Assembly: GCA_001701075.1 (NCBI GenBank)
Contig: DAAK01000047.1
Span: 1-10,922 of the forward strand
Reading direction: 5' to 3'
Source: Bacteroidales bacterium GP3
Lineage (GTDB): Bacteria > Bacteroidota > Bacteroidia > Bacteroidales > Muribaculaceae
Length of the DNA: 10,922 nt
The notes beneath the pieces were generated by a model. It was not told the DNA's origin, did not search any database, and saw nothing but the letters and a program-made list of their open reading frames with translations. The translations under genes and the position numbers were made by a program. This document shows positions 4,513 to 10,922 of the stretch, piece after piece (position 1 is the first letter of the stretch; the number at the start of each line of letters is the position of its first letter).

Positions 4513-6696
4513 ATGAAAAACAGAACCTTAGTCATATTGGCGACCTTGTTGGCTACTGCATTTGCGCAGGCAGCCGATAAGGTTGGTCTCGTTTTGAGTG
4601 GTGGTGGCGCAAAAGGAGTAGCCCATGTCGGAGTAATAAAAGCCCTTGAAGACAATGATATCCCTATCGACTGCGTAGCAGGCACTTCGATGGGTTCGAT
4701 CGTAGGCTCGCTATATAGCTGCGGATGGACACCCGACTCCATGCTCAATATGATGACCTCCCCTGAGTTTTTGATGTGGAGTATGGGCGTAGTGCCTCGC
4801 GAAAGGTTGTCGCTTGTCAGCATGCCTGAAGAAACTCCGGAATGGGGAAAGATTAGTTTTGGGGGCGATGGTGGCAACATCATGTCGCAGGTACTTCCCA
4901 AAAGCTTGATTAGTCCTACTCCGATGAATATGGAGTTTCTTAAACTTTTCACTCCTTACACTAAGGCTTGCGACGGAGACTTCGACAAACTCTTTGTGCC
5001 GTTCCGATGTGTTTTCTCGGATGTCTATAAAAAGCATAAAGTGGTTTGCCGGAAAGGTTCACTTGGACAATCTGTGAGAGGTTCGATGTCGTTCCCTCTC
5101 GTCTATCGCTCCATCATGGTAGATAGTATTTTGGCATTTGACGGAGGAATCTATGATAATTTCCCGGTAGATGTAATGCGCGAGGATTTCCATCCCGATT
5201 TCATCATTGGCGTTTCTGTGTCAAAACCTGACGGACGTCCAAATGTCAACAATATGTATTCTGAATTGGAAGACCTCATAATCCAGAACAATGACTACTC
5301 TCTTGACCCTGAACTCGGAATCAAAATTCAGGTCCCGGTCACACAATTCAATGTTTTGTCGTTTGATGATGCGCAAGAAATCTACAACATAGGGTATCAG
5401 ACGGGCCTGCAATGGGTAGACTCCATTAAGTCTCGTCTCAAGGCTCGACGCCCTCTTGCTGAAGTCAATGAACGTCGTGCGCAGTTTGCCGCGAAAGTCC
5501 CTGAGGTAACTTTTGAGACTGTATCTACTCCAGGGGTGGAAGGAAAGAAAAGTGAATATCTCAAATCTGTATTTACGAGCAGAGAGCGTCGGGATGGTGT
5601 CATCACAATGAACGATGTGGAAGACGCTTATTATAGTGTTATTTCGCAAGGTGATGTAGAGGAAATAGTGCCTGAGATGAATGGAAAAGACCTCGTCTTA
5701 AAAGCAACCCTCAAACAACCATGGAGGGCTTCTGCCGGAGGATGGCTATCCACAGGAGTCGGAAGCTTTATCTATGCAGGGCTTGGCTATCATAGTCTAA
5801 AGAAAAATTCTTTGGATGCTTTGTTATCGGTATGGGGAGGTCAGTCATATATGGCGATTCGTCTCAAAGGACGAATACGTCTGAATTCATACAATCCTTC
5901 CTACCTATTCCTTGAGGGAATTGCTTCAAAGAAAAAGTATTATAATACTATTCCTTTCTTCTTCAGCACTCGCAATATCGAATCTTTTACTTCAAACATG
6001 AACTTTGTAAAAGCTGGATATGAAGTGGGCCAGGGTCAATCAGCATTATTTAGAGTGTCAGCGGCCTACGGACAGCAGTTTAAGGTCAATACTGGGAAAT
6101 TGGCACTTGAATATGAATATAATACTCTTGGAGAACGCACTTTCCCTATCAGTGGACGCAAGACTCATATTTCGCTTAGCGGAATGAGAATGACCAACAC
6201 TCTTTCTGCAACTGAAACGGAGCAGGCTCAACATGTATGGCGTGGTAAAATCGACGCGCTTTGGAACAATTACTATTCCATCCACCGAAACTTCAATCTT
6301 GGTGTGCTTGCGCAAGGAGGATTGTCGGTAGGAAAGAGATTCAGCGACCCAAAGGCCGACCTTATGACTTCGCATGAATTCATGCCATTGGAGTCTATGG
6401 ATTATTGCTATCTTCCTGGACTTCGCAGCGACGACTTTATGGCATTTGGGGCGATTCCAGTGTGGACTGTCTTCCAGAAAATTCAAGTGAGGGGTGAGGC
6501 ATTTGCTTACACTAAATTCCGCGAATCATCGGCTTGGAAAACTCCTTTCAGCAAGACCGAATTTTTAGGACGTGCAAGTTTTGTGACAAGTCTTCCGTTC
6601 GCTTCCATATCAATGTCAGTATCCTATTGCACGGCTTTGCATGGTTGGAACTATGGCGTAGCCATTGGATGGTTTGTCCCACATCCCAAATTGTAA
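4513..6696 (+). CDS. Patatin-like phospholipase fused to a POTRA-like region and outer-membrane beta-barrel
   Basis: This is a predicted serine lipid hydrolase anchored by its own outer-membrane barrel (727 aa). A signal peptide (MKNRTLVILATLLATAFAQA, cleavage after about residue 20) precedes the patatin domain at about 23-325. Catalytic features are the oxyanion-hole glycines SGGGAKG (29-35), the nucleophile motif GTSMG (Ser59) and the dyad aspartate in DGG (Asp210). Residues 330-400 resemble a POTRA-like module (VTFETVSTPGVEG through LVLKATLKQ). From about 402 to the end, alternating aromatic and polar strands match the surface-antigen/BamA-like barrel. The layout resembles the patatin-POTRA-barrel proteins related to PlpD (type Vd), except that the C-terminal residue is Leu (FVPHPKL) rather than the usual aromatic. 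The substrate is unknown and phospholipase A activity is inferred from the family. The gene is monocistronic by layout and convergent with the membrane-protein gene downstream. Confidence 0.93.
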   Translation: MKNRTLVILATLLATAFAQAADKVGLVLSGGGAKGVAHVGVIKALEDNDIPIDCVAGTSMGSIVGSLYSCGWTPDSMLNMMTSPEFLMWSMGVVPRERLSLVSMPEETPEWGKISFGGDGGNIMSQVLPKSLISPTPMNMEFLKLFTPYTKACDGDFDKLFVPFRCVFSDVYKKHKVVCRKGSLGQSVRGSMSFPLVYRSIMVDSILAFDGGIYDNFPVDVMREDFHPDFIIGVSVSKPDGRPNVNNMYSELEDLIIQNNDYSLDPELGIKIQVPVTQFNVLSFDDAQEIYNIGYQTGLQWVDSIKSRLKARRPLAEVNERRAQFAAKVPEVTFETVSTPGVEGKKSEYLKSVFTSRERRDGVITMNDVEDAYYSVISQGDVEEIVPEMNGKDLVLKATLKQPWRASAGGWLSTGVGSFIYAGLGYHSLKKNSLDALLSVWGGQSYMAIRLKGRIRLNSYNPSYLFLEGIASKKKYYNTIPFFFSTRNIESFTSNMNFVKAGYEVGQGQSALFRVSAAYGQQFKVNTGKLALEYEYNTLGERTFPISGRKTHISLSGMRMTNTLSATETEQAQHVWRGKIDALWNNYYSIHRNFNLGVLAQGGLSVGKRFSDPKADLMTSHEFMPLESMDYCYLPGLRSDDFMAFGAIPVWTVFQKIQVRGEAFAYTKFRESSAWKTPFSKTEFLGRASFVTSLPFASISMSVSYCTALHGWNYGVAIGWFVPHPKL

Positions 6697-6721
6697 CCTA
6701 AATATCCGTGCGTAGCCAAGG

Positions 6722-6765
6722 TAGTAAGCATGGTCTGCATGCGTTTGCGCGCGTGTAAGGCAACT
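6722..6765 (-). repeat. REP-like element, copy 1 (inverted relative to copy 2)
   Basis: On the minus strand this reads AGTTGCCTT followed by the 17-base core ACACGCGCGCAAACGCA (6740-6756). It matches the copy at 9430-9455 in 24 of 26 positions, and the next 18 bases still match at 10 positions. It lies in the 83-bp gap between the convergent patatin and DUF6056-like genes. On the plus strand TGCATGCG and CGCGTGTA can pair, with G-U pairs, into an 8-bp stem that is followed a few bases later by TTTTT. The copy may therefore also end transcription of the patatin gene. Confidence 0.65.
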
Positions 6766-6779
6766 TTTTCGAAGACTCC

Positions 6780-8327
6780 TTATTCCCAAATCTTTATAGA
6801 GTCAGCTACAAAGAATGGAAATTCCGGTATAATCACAGTAGTTGCATATGGAGTACGCCTCTTTGCATACTTAACTATCTCAATAGTTCGTGGGGCAGCC
6901 TCTATTCCTAATAGAGGGTAATGACCGTAGACAATAACTTTTCTTGGAGCTTCTCCTTTGTGGGGCTCCTTTATTGTGACATTAAAGTGGCCGGGAGCAT
7001 AATTCTCTATGCTATCCCGGTCAAGACGTGATGTCGGTTTTAGCTTAAGTGTGCGTCCTTTTCTCGTATGCTTAAAATCCTTCATCATTGAATGGTGGAG
7101 ATCATTATCGAATTGACCGAGAATGTCTTCATAGTATTTCGCACGGAGAGGAAAACCTAAAGTCATCACTCTCTTTCGGTCGAAATATACACTTCCATCT
7201 TCTGATTTTGCATGTAGACTCACAATCTTGTGATACTGGGTTGCAACTTCCTTCATCCCTATTGCCATCAGAGTCCAGAACGCCAACACGCAAATTGCAG
7301 CCAGTGTATTGAATAGGATATTAAATTTATTATGTGGTAAAATTGAGAGCATAAGAATTGCAGCAAATAGATTTGCTCCAAATAGTTGCCTGTTGGAATA
7401 TATGCCTATTGCCAAATTAAAAACCACAAGGAAGAATATGCCCGATGTCAGGACTCCGTAAGGAATTTCTCCATCTGTAATCTTGAATTCGAAAAGACCG
7501 AGTTTACCTCTCTTGGCGTAAGCCCAAATCACTATACAAAGAAGCGAGATAATAGCTGGAAATGAGTAAGAAGCTATCAGAAATTCATCTATTAGCGGCA
7601 TCTCAATGTCGGAAACTCTTCCCATTGTAGAAGGTGCAAAGCAGTTAGTTGCCGTTCCTGCTACATATCCTAAAAACATCCAGCTTCTATGCCAGTCGAA
7701 TTTTTCTTCTTTATTGCGAATACTGTTTGTCAACTGGAATATCCACCAAAATCCAACTCCGCAACATACCCCCAATGATACTGATTCTTGCCAATTGCCG
7801 ACAATGATTCCAAAAAGAAGCATTAAGATGGTCGATACCCAATTGGGATGTTTGATTTTGAAGAAAAGTATCAACCATGCGACGTTGGCAGCCATAGCCC
7901 AAATATAACCAATCTGGCAGGTTGGCATCATTTTGGTGATGAAGCACAGCACTGAAATACAAATAGCTGAGAAAATCCCCCCTGGATTTCTACAAAAACT
8001 TACTTTTCCAGCTTTCCCTAATAGAAACGCGAAAAGCATATAGACAATGGCGTTACAAATGGCAAAAACCTGTTGTCCATAATGAGCATTAAATAGTTGG
8101 ACAAGAGAGTGAGCCACAAATCGACCGTTGACATGTTGATAATGGATCCATTGCGACTCAAAAAATTGCTTGATAGTTTTGATTTTGCCCCATGACTGCC
8201 AGATCTCTCCATTCATCATGTATTTATAGTCGAGGTCGTCGCCAAGCCACACGACTTCCTCTCCCATCCACCATATAGAGATGCCGAGGACCAGAAGAAA
8301 TAGCGATGAAAGGATAGTCTTTTTCAT
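6780..8327 (-). CDS. Polytopic membrane protein, DUF6056-like (possible GT-C type glycosyltransferase fold)
   Basis: The 515-aa inner-membrane protein has an N-terminal membrane segment (about 5-22), then a first outer loop with GDDLDYKYM (29-37) and HVNGRFVAHSLVQLF (65-79). This DD plus NGRF-x-x-H pattern recalls DUF6056 and related GT-C-type proteins. About nine or ten further hydrophobic segments follow: roughly 88-106, 117-133, 139-157, 165-178, 185-199, 214-230, 248-270, 291-309, 316-330 and 337-358. A conserved-looking NWQES lies at 178-182. The last 150 or so residues are a soluble basic domain, probably periplasmic. In GT-C enzymes acidic residues of the first loop are catalytic, so a lipid-linked-sugar transferase role is possible but unproven; the family name comes from my recognition and needs a profile search. 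The start lies 8 bp after the apbE stop, so the two are one operon. Confidence 0.8.
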   Translation of the reverse strand: MKKTILSSLFLLVLGISIWWMGEEVVWLGDDLDYKYMMNGEIWQSWGKIKTIKQFFESQWIHYQHVNGRFVAHSLVQLFNAHYGQQVFAICNAIVYMLFAFLLGKAGKVSFCRNPGGIFSAICISVLCFITKMMPTCQIGYIWAMAANVAWLILFFKIKHPNWVSTILMLLFGIIVGNWQESVSLGVCCGVGFWWIFQLTNSIRNKEEKFDWHRSWMFLGYVAGTATNCFAPSTMGRVSDIEMPLIDEFLIASYSFPAIISLLCIVIWAYAKRGKLGLFEFKITDGEIPYGVLTSGIFFLVVFNLAIGIYSNRQLFGANLFAAILMLSILPHNKFNILFNTLAAICVLAFWTLMAIGMKEVATQYHKIVSLHAKSEDGSVYFDRKRVMTLGFPLRAKYYEDILGQFDNDLHHSMMKDFKHTRKGRTLKLKPTSRLDRDSIENYAPGHFNVTIKEPHKGEAPRKVIVYGHYPLLGIEAAPRTIEIVKYAKRRTPYATTVIIPEFPFFVADSIKIWE

Positions 8328-8335
8328 TCTGCAAA

Positions 8336-9355
8336 TTATTTCGCTATATGTTCCCGCATCAAATCATTAATTACCACTTTTCCTGAAGATAGTATAAAAG
8401 CTCCCGCCATACCTTCCTTTTTCAGCATCTCCATAGCTTTTTCCGATCCCATAGCCATGCAAGCAGTAGCAAGAGCATCCGCTTCCATGCAAGAGGGTGC
8501 AATTACAGAAGCACTCAGAATGTCAGTTTCTATTGGTCTACCAGTAACTGGAGAAATTGTATGACCGAAAGTCCGGCCTGCTTCAGTATGGAAATTCCTG
8601 TAATTGCCGGAAGTGGCCAGTGCCTCGTCTGTTAGTTCTAAGATAAGGGAACTGCCAAATTCCGGTTTGGAGTCTGATTTAAACGCCTCTTTCAAAAACT
8701 CTTCATCAGGTGTTTCGATTAGTATCCGCCATTTCTTCCCTTCTGGGTTTAATCCTCGGCACACTACTTCTCCACCTATTTCCATCATCAGATTGGTGCA
8801 TCCATGGTCCATCAGAGTATTGGCTGCTACATCCACACCATAACCCTTAGCGATGGCTGAGAAATTGAAAGATATATCCTTTGAAGATTTGAAGAGAGTA
8901 TCACCTTCAATCCATGTTTTGTCAATTCCTACAATAGTTAGTAGCGACTCAATTCGAGCAGTGTCTGAAGTAGGGGTGTGGCCTTTTCCAAATCCCCAAG
9001 CCTTGATAAGAGGGGAGAGAGTAGGGTCGAAGAGCCCATCGCTGACCGCATTGACCCTCTTCGACATCTCATAAACCTTCTTAAAGTGGGTATCTACGCG
9101 ACAATTCTCATTTCGGTTTATCATCGAAACCACTGAATTGTCATCGAAAACCGACACACTGCTTTCCACTGCCTTCAAAGAATCAATTGCAGCAGAAATA
9201 GCATCCGAAGGCCCGCAATAAGTAGCATGCCACACCGTATTCCAAATCATCCCCTGCTCCTTATGCCATTGGTTGCCTTCCCTGCAACTGCTAAATAATA
9301 GGGAAACCAAGATAATAAATCCCCCCACTCTAACAATCCGCTCAATCATAACCAT
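8336..9355 (-). CDS. apbE: FAD:protein FMN transferase, ApbE family lipoprotein
   Basis: ApbE enzymes use FAD and Mg2+ to attach FMN covalently to Thr or Ser of exported or membrane redox proteins. The 339-aa product has a lipoprotein signal peptide with a lipobox at LFSSC (Cys24), so it is membrane-anchored on the periplasmic side. Domain motifs appear in the usual order: VSDGLFDPTLSPLIKAWGFG (104-123), FSAIAKGYGVD (165-175, FAD-binding), MEIGGEVVCRG (191-201), ATSGNYRNF (247-255), GHTISPVTGRP (264-274) and EADALATACMAMG (291-303, with the metal-binding Asp/Thr). Length fits the family. A second ATG lies two codons in (9347-9349). The promoter at 9369-9400 would give a leader of only about 8 nt to the first ATG. 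A DUF6056-like gene follows after 8 bp. No Nqr/Rnf or FMN-binding target gene lies in the window, so its substrate is elsewhere. Confidence 0.95.
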   Translation of the reverse strand: MVMIERIVRVGGFIILVSLLFSSCREGNQWHKEQGMIWNTVWHATYCGPSDAISAAIDSLKAVESSVSVFDDNSVVSMINRNENCRVDTHFKKVYEMSKRVNAVSDGLFDPTLSPLIKAWGFGKGHTPTSDTARIESLLTIVGIDKTWIEGDTLFKSSKDISFNFSAIAKGYGVDVAANTLMDHGCTNLMMEIGGEVVCRGLNPEGKKWRILIETPDEEFLKEAFKSDSKPEFGSSLILELTDEALATSGNYRNFHTEAGRTFGHTISPVTGRPIETDILSASVIAPSCMEADALATACMAMGSEKAMEMLKKEGMAGAFILSSGKVVINDLMREHIAK

Positions 9356-9368
9356 TAGATTTAAAACA

Positions 9369-9400
9369 CAAAATTAACACTTTCCCCCCTCATTTCCAAA
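9369..9400 (-). promoter_or_regulatory. Bacteroidetes-type promoter of the apbE operon
   Basis: On the minus strand, TTTG (9397-9400) is followed by exactly 20 bp and then TAATTTTG (9369-9376), a full match to the TTTG/N19-21/TAnnTTTG consensus. Transcription should start around 9361-9364, leaving a leader of about 6-9 nt to the first ATG of apbE, or about 12-15 nt to the second ATG. Confidence 0.72.
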
Positions 9401-9429
9401 TCCCAACCTTCATTTACCACTTCTTTTTT

Positions 9430-9473
9430 AGTTACCTGACACGCGCGCAAACGCACAGGGACGGTGTTTGCTA
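9430..9473 (+). repeat. REP-like element, copy 2, with an imperfect hairpin
   Basis: The element reads AGTTACCTG followed by ACACGCGCGCAAACGCA (9439-9455), then CAGGGACGGTGTTTGCTA. It is the inverted counterpart of 6722-6765. Within it GCAAAC (9447-9452) pairs with GTTTGC (9466-9471); AC/GT extends the stem past a GC bulge, closing on a loop rich in G. The stretch rich in GGGACGG next to a palindromic half resembles extragenic palindromic elements. It lies in the 281-bp divergent region between apbE and glutamate dehydrogenase, outside both predicted promoters. Confidence 0.65.
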
Positions 9474-9526
9474 TGTTGATCTCAAAGTATATAATTTCAC
9501 AATTTTTAAAGAAAAATGATATAAAG

Positions 9527-9558
9527 TTTGCGAATGTGAAAAATTTTTGATAACTTTG
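9527..9558 (+). promoter_or_regulatory. Bacteroidetes-type promoter of glutamate dehydrogenase
   Basis: TTTG (9527-9530), exactly 20 bp, then TAACTTTG (9551-9558) match the TTTG/N19-21/TAnnTTTG consensus. The predicted transcript start is near 9563-9566, giving a leader of about 72 nt before the ATG at 9637. The upstream stretch 9478-9550 is very AT-rich, as expected for a strong promoter. Confidence 0.78.
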
Positions 9559-9636
9559 CAATCCAATCAACAAAATAGGGAGAATTCGCACAGTCGCATC
9601 TCCATTATTTCAACATAACAACTAACTGGTAAAAAG

Positions 9637-10922
9637 ATGAAAGCACAAGAGTTTCTTGCAGAGATGCAGAGAAGATTTCCTAACGAACCGGAATATCTTC
9701 AGGCTGTAGAAGAAGTAATCGAATCAATCGAGGATGTATATAATGAGTATCCCGCTTTTGAAAATGTCAACCTCATAGAGCGCCTTTGTATTCCAGATCG
9801 TATCTATAGTTTCCGCGTATCCTGGATCGACGATAAAGGCAAAGTTCGCACCAACATGGGCTACCGCGTGCAGCACAACAATGCCATCGGCCCATATAAG
9901 GGTGGTATACGTTTCCACTCATCAGTAAACCTCTCAATTCTCAAATTCCTTGCTTTCGAACAGACATTTAAAAATTCACTCACTACCCTCGCTATGGGAG
10001 GCGCAAAAGGTGGCAGTGACTTCTCCCCACGCGGTAAGAGCGATATGGAAGTGATGCGCTTCTGCCAGGCATTCATGCAGGAACTCTCACGCCACATCGG
10101 TGCTGACACCGACGTTCCGGCAGGCGATATCGGAGTAGGTGGCCGTGAAGTTGGCTACATGTTCGGCTGGTATAAGAAAATGCAACGCGAATTCACCGGT
10201 ACATTCACCGGAAAGGGTCTCGACTTCGGTGGTTCGCTCATGCGTCCCGAAGCAACAGGATATGGTAATGTCTACTTCCTTCTCAATATGCTCGCTACAA
10301 AGGGCATCGACATCAAGGATAAGAAAGTGGCTATCTCTGGCTCTGGCAACGTGGCTCTTTACACTGCTGAAAAACTTCTCAAGCTCGGAGCAAAGGTGAT
10401 GTCGATGAGCGACAGCGAGGGCACAGTTCTCTTCCCGGAAGGAATGTCTCAGGAGCAGTATGAGCGTCTCTTTGAGCATAAGATCTATTTCCGTGGCCGT
10501 TGCAGCGAGTATGCAGCCAACGAAAATCTTCCTTACTATAGTGGCAAGCGTCCTTGGACCCTCATGCAATACGACATTGCAATGCCATCTGCAACTCAGA
10601 ATGAGATCAACGGGGAAGAAGCTAAAGCACTTGTAGATGGAGGTGTCATAGCAGTAAGCGAAGGCGCTAATATGCCTTCTACACGTGAAGCTGTGGCAGA
10701 ATTCCTCAAGGCAAAGATTCTTTACGCTCCGGGTAAGGCTGCAAATGCAGGGGGAGTATCAGTTTCAGGTCTTGAAATGGCACAGAACGCACAAAAGATG
10801 AAGTGGACAGCTGAAGAAGTTGATGAAAAACTCCAGGAGATTATGAAGGATATCCACGAGCAGTGTGTGAAATATGGTAAGACAGAAGATGGCTATGTCA
10901 ACTATGTGAAGGGTGCCAACAC
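9637..10922 (+). CDS. gdhA: NADP-type glutamate dehydrogenase, 3' end cut off by the window edge
   Basis: The enzyme reversibly aminates 2-oxoglutarate to glutamate and is a main route of ammonia assimilation in gut Bacteroidales. The 428 codons present cover nearly the whole of a hexameric GDH of about 445 aa; roughly the last 17 residues are missing. Visible motifs are YRVQHNNAIGPYKGGIRFH (76-94, substrate binding), LAMGGAKGGSDF (118-129, catalytic Lys124), PAGDIGVGGREVGYM (161-175, Asp164), the nucleotide-binding GSGNVA (235-240) followed by SDSEG (258-262), PSATQNEI (317-324), EGANMPST (342-349) and KAANAGGVSVSGLEM (367-381). The small or polar residues after the second Rossmann strand (MSDS) favour NADP(H), but cofactor preference is inferred. 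The ATG is the first in frame, follows GGTAAAAAG and has its own consensus promoter. The gene is divergent from apbE and is unlikely to share its regulation. Confidence 0.97.
   Translation, partial: MKAQEFLAEMQRRFPNEPEYLQAVEEVIESIEDVYNEYPAFENVNLIERLCIPDRIYSFRVSWIDDKGKVRTNMGYRVQHNNAIGPYKGGIRFHSSVNLSILKFLAFEQTFKNSLTTLAMGGAKGGSDFSPRGKSDMEVMRFCQAFMQELSRHIGADTDVPAGDIGVGGREVGYMFGWYKKMQREFTGTFTGKGLDFGGSLMRPEATGYGNVYFLLNMLATKGIDIKDKKVAISGSGNVALYTAEKLLKLGAKVMSMSDSEGTVLFPEGMSQEQYERLFEHKIYFRGRCSEYAANENLPYYSGKRPWTLMQYDIAMPSATQNEINGEEAKALVDGGVIAVSEGANMPSTREAVAEFLKAKILYAPGKAANAGGVSVSGLEMAQNAQKMKWTAEEVDEKLQEIMKDIHEQCVKYGKTEDGYVNYVKGAN

Noticed and set aside
7636..7662. Possible flavinylation motif (AGTATN, residues 223-228) in the DUF6056-like protein, beside apbE
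   Set aside because: It does not fit the S/T/D-G-A-T/S-x-T/S pattern used by ApbE, and it lies near a predicted membrane segment.
6722..9473. Insertion sequence or composite transposon between the inverted REP-like copies
   Set aside because: No transposase frame and no obvious target-site duplication were seen, and both internal genes look native, with a host-type promoter.
9361..9591. Minus-strand 76-aa open frame upstream of apbE
   Set aside because: It covers the two divergent promoters and the REP-like element and has no recognisable protein features.

Overview
This is a Bacteroidales chromosome segment. The evidence is two promoters matching the Bacteroidetes consensus exactly (TTTG, 20 bp, TAnnTTTG) and the gene set: a multi-repeat DUF349 protein, a class-2 cytidylate-kinase-like protein, a patatin fused to an outer-membrane barrel, a lipoprotein ApbE with a DUF6056-like membrane protein, and an NADP-type glutamate dehydrogenase. 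A gut or Muribaculaceae/Bacteroides-type origin is plausible, but the sequence alone does not fix the family.

Layout. Bases 1-265 (minus) hold the 5' and central part of the RNase P RNA, cut by the window edge. Upstream of it on the same strand is a cytidylate-kinase-like gene (337-987), bracketed on both sides by degenerate 10-bp repeats. A divergent intergenic region then leads to a plus-strand pair: a 124-aa unknown protein and, 7 bp later, an exported cyclophilin-type prolyl isomerase. After a 63-bp array of 7-bp repeats comes the 601-aa DUF349 coiled-coil protein. It is followed by a second, different 7-bp repeat array that runs into a perfect 20-bp-stem hairpin. Another inverted repeat sits directly before the start of the 727-aa patatin/POTRA/barrel protein. 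Convergent to that gene is a minus-strand two-gene unit (apbE, then the DUF6056-like membrane protein, 8 bp apart). The unit is bracketed by two diverged, inverted copies of a REP-like element. The window ends inside a plus-strand glutamate dehydrogenase gene transcribed divergently from apbE.

How the genes relate. Most are ordinary core or envelope functions: tRNA processing, periplasmic folding, envelope lipid or phospholipase activity, flavinylation of exported proteins, and ammonia assimilation. They do not form one pathway. I see no phage, CRISPR, toxin-antitoxin, defence, or transposase genes, and no clear new biological system. What is unusual lies between the genes: three families of very short degenerate tandem repeats (one with 10-bp period, two with 7-bp period), a perfect long hairpin, and the inverted REP-like pair. 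These are the items most worth a second look.
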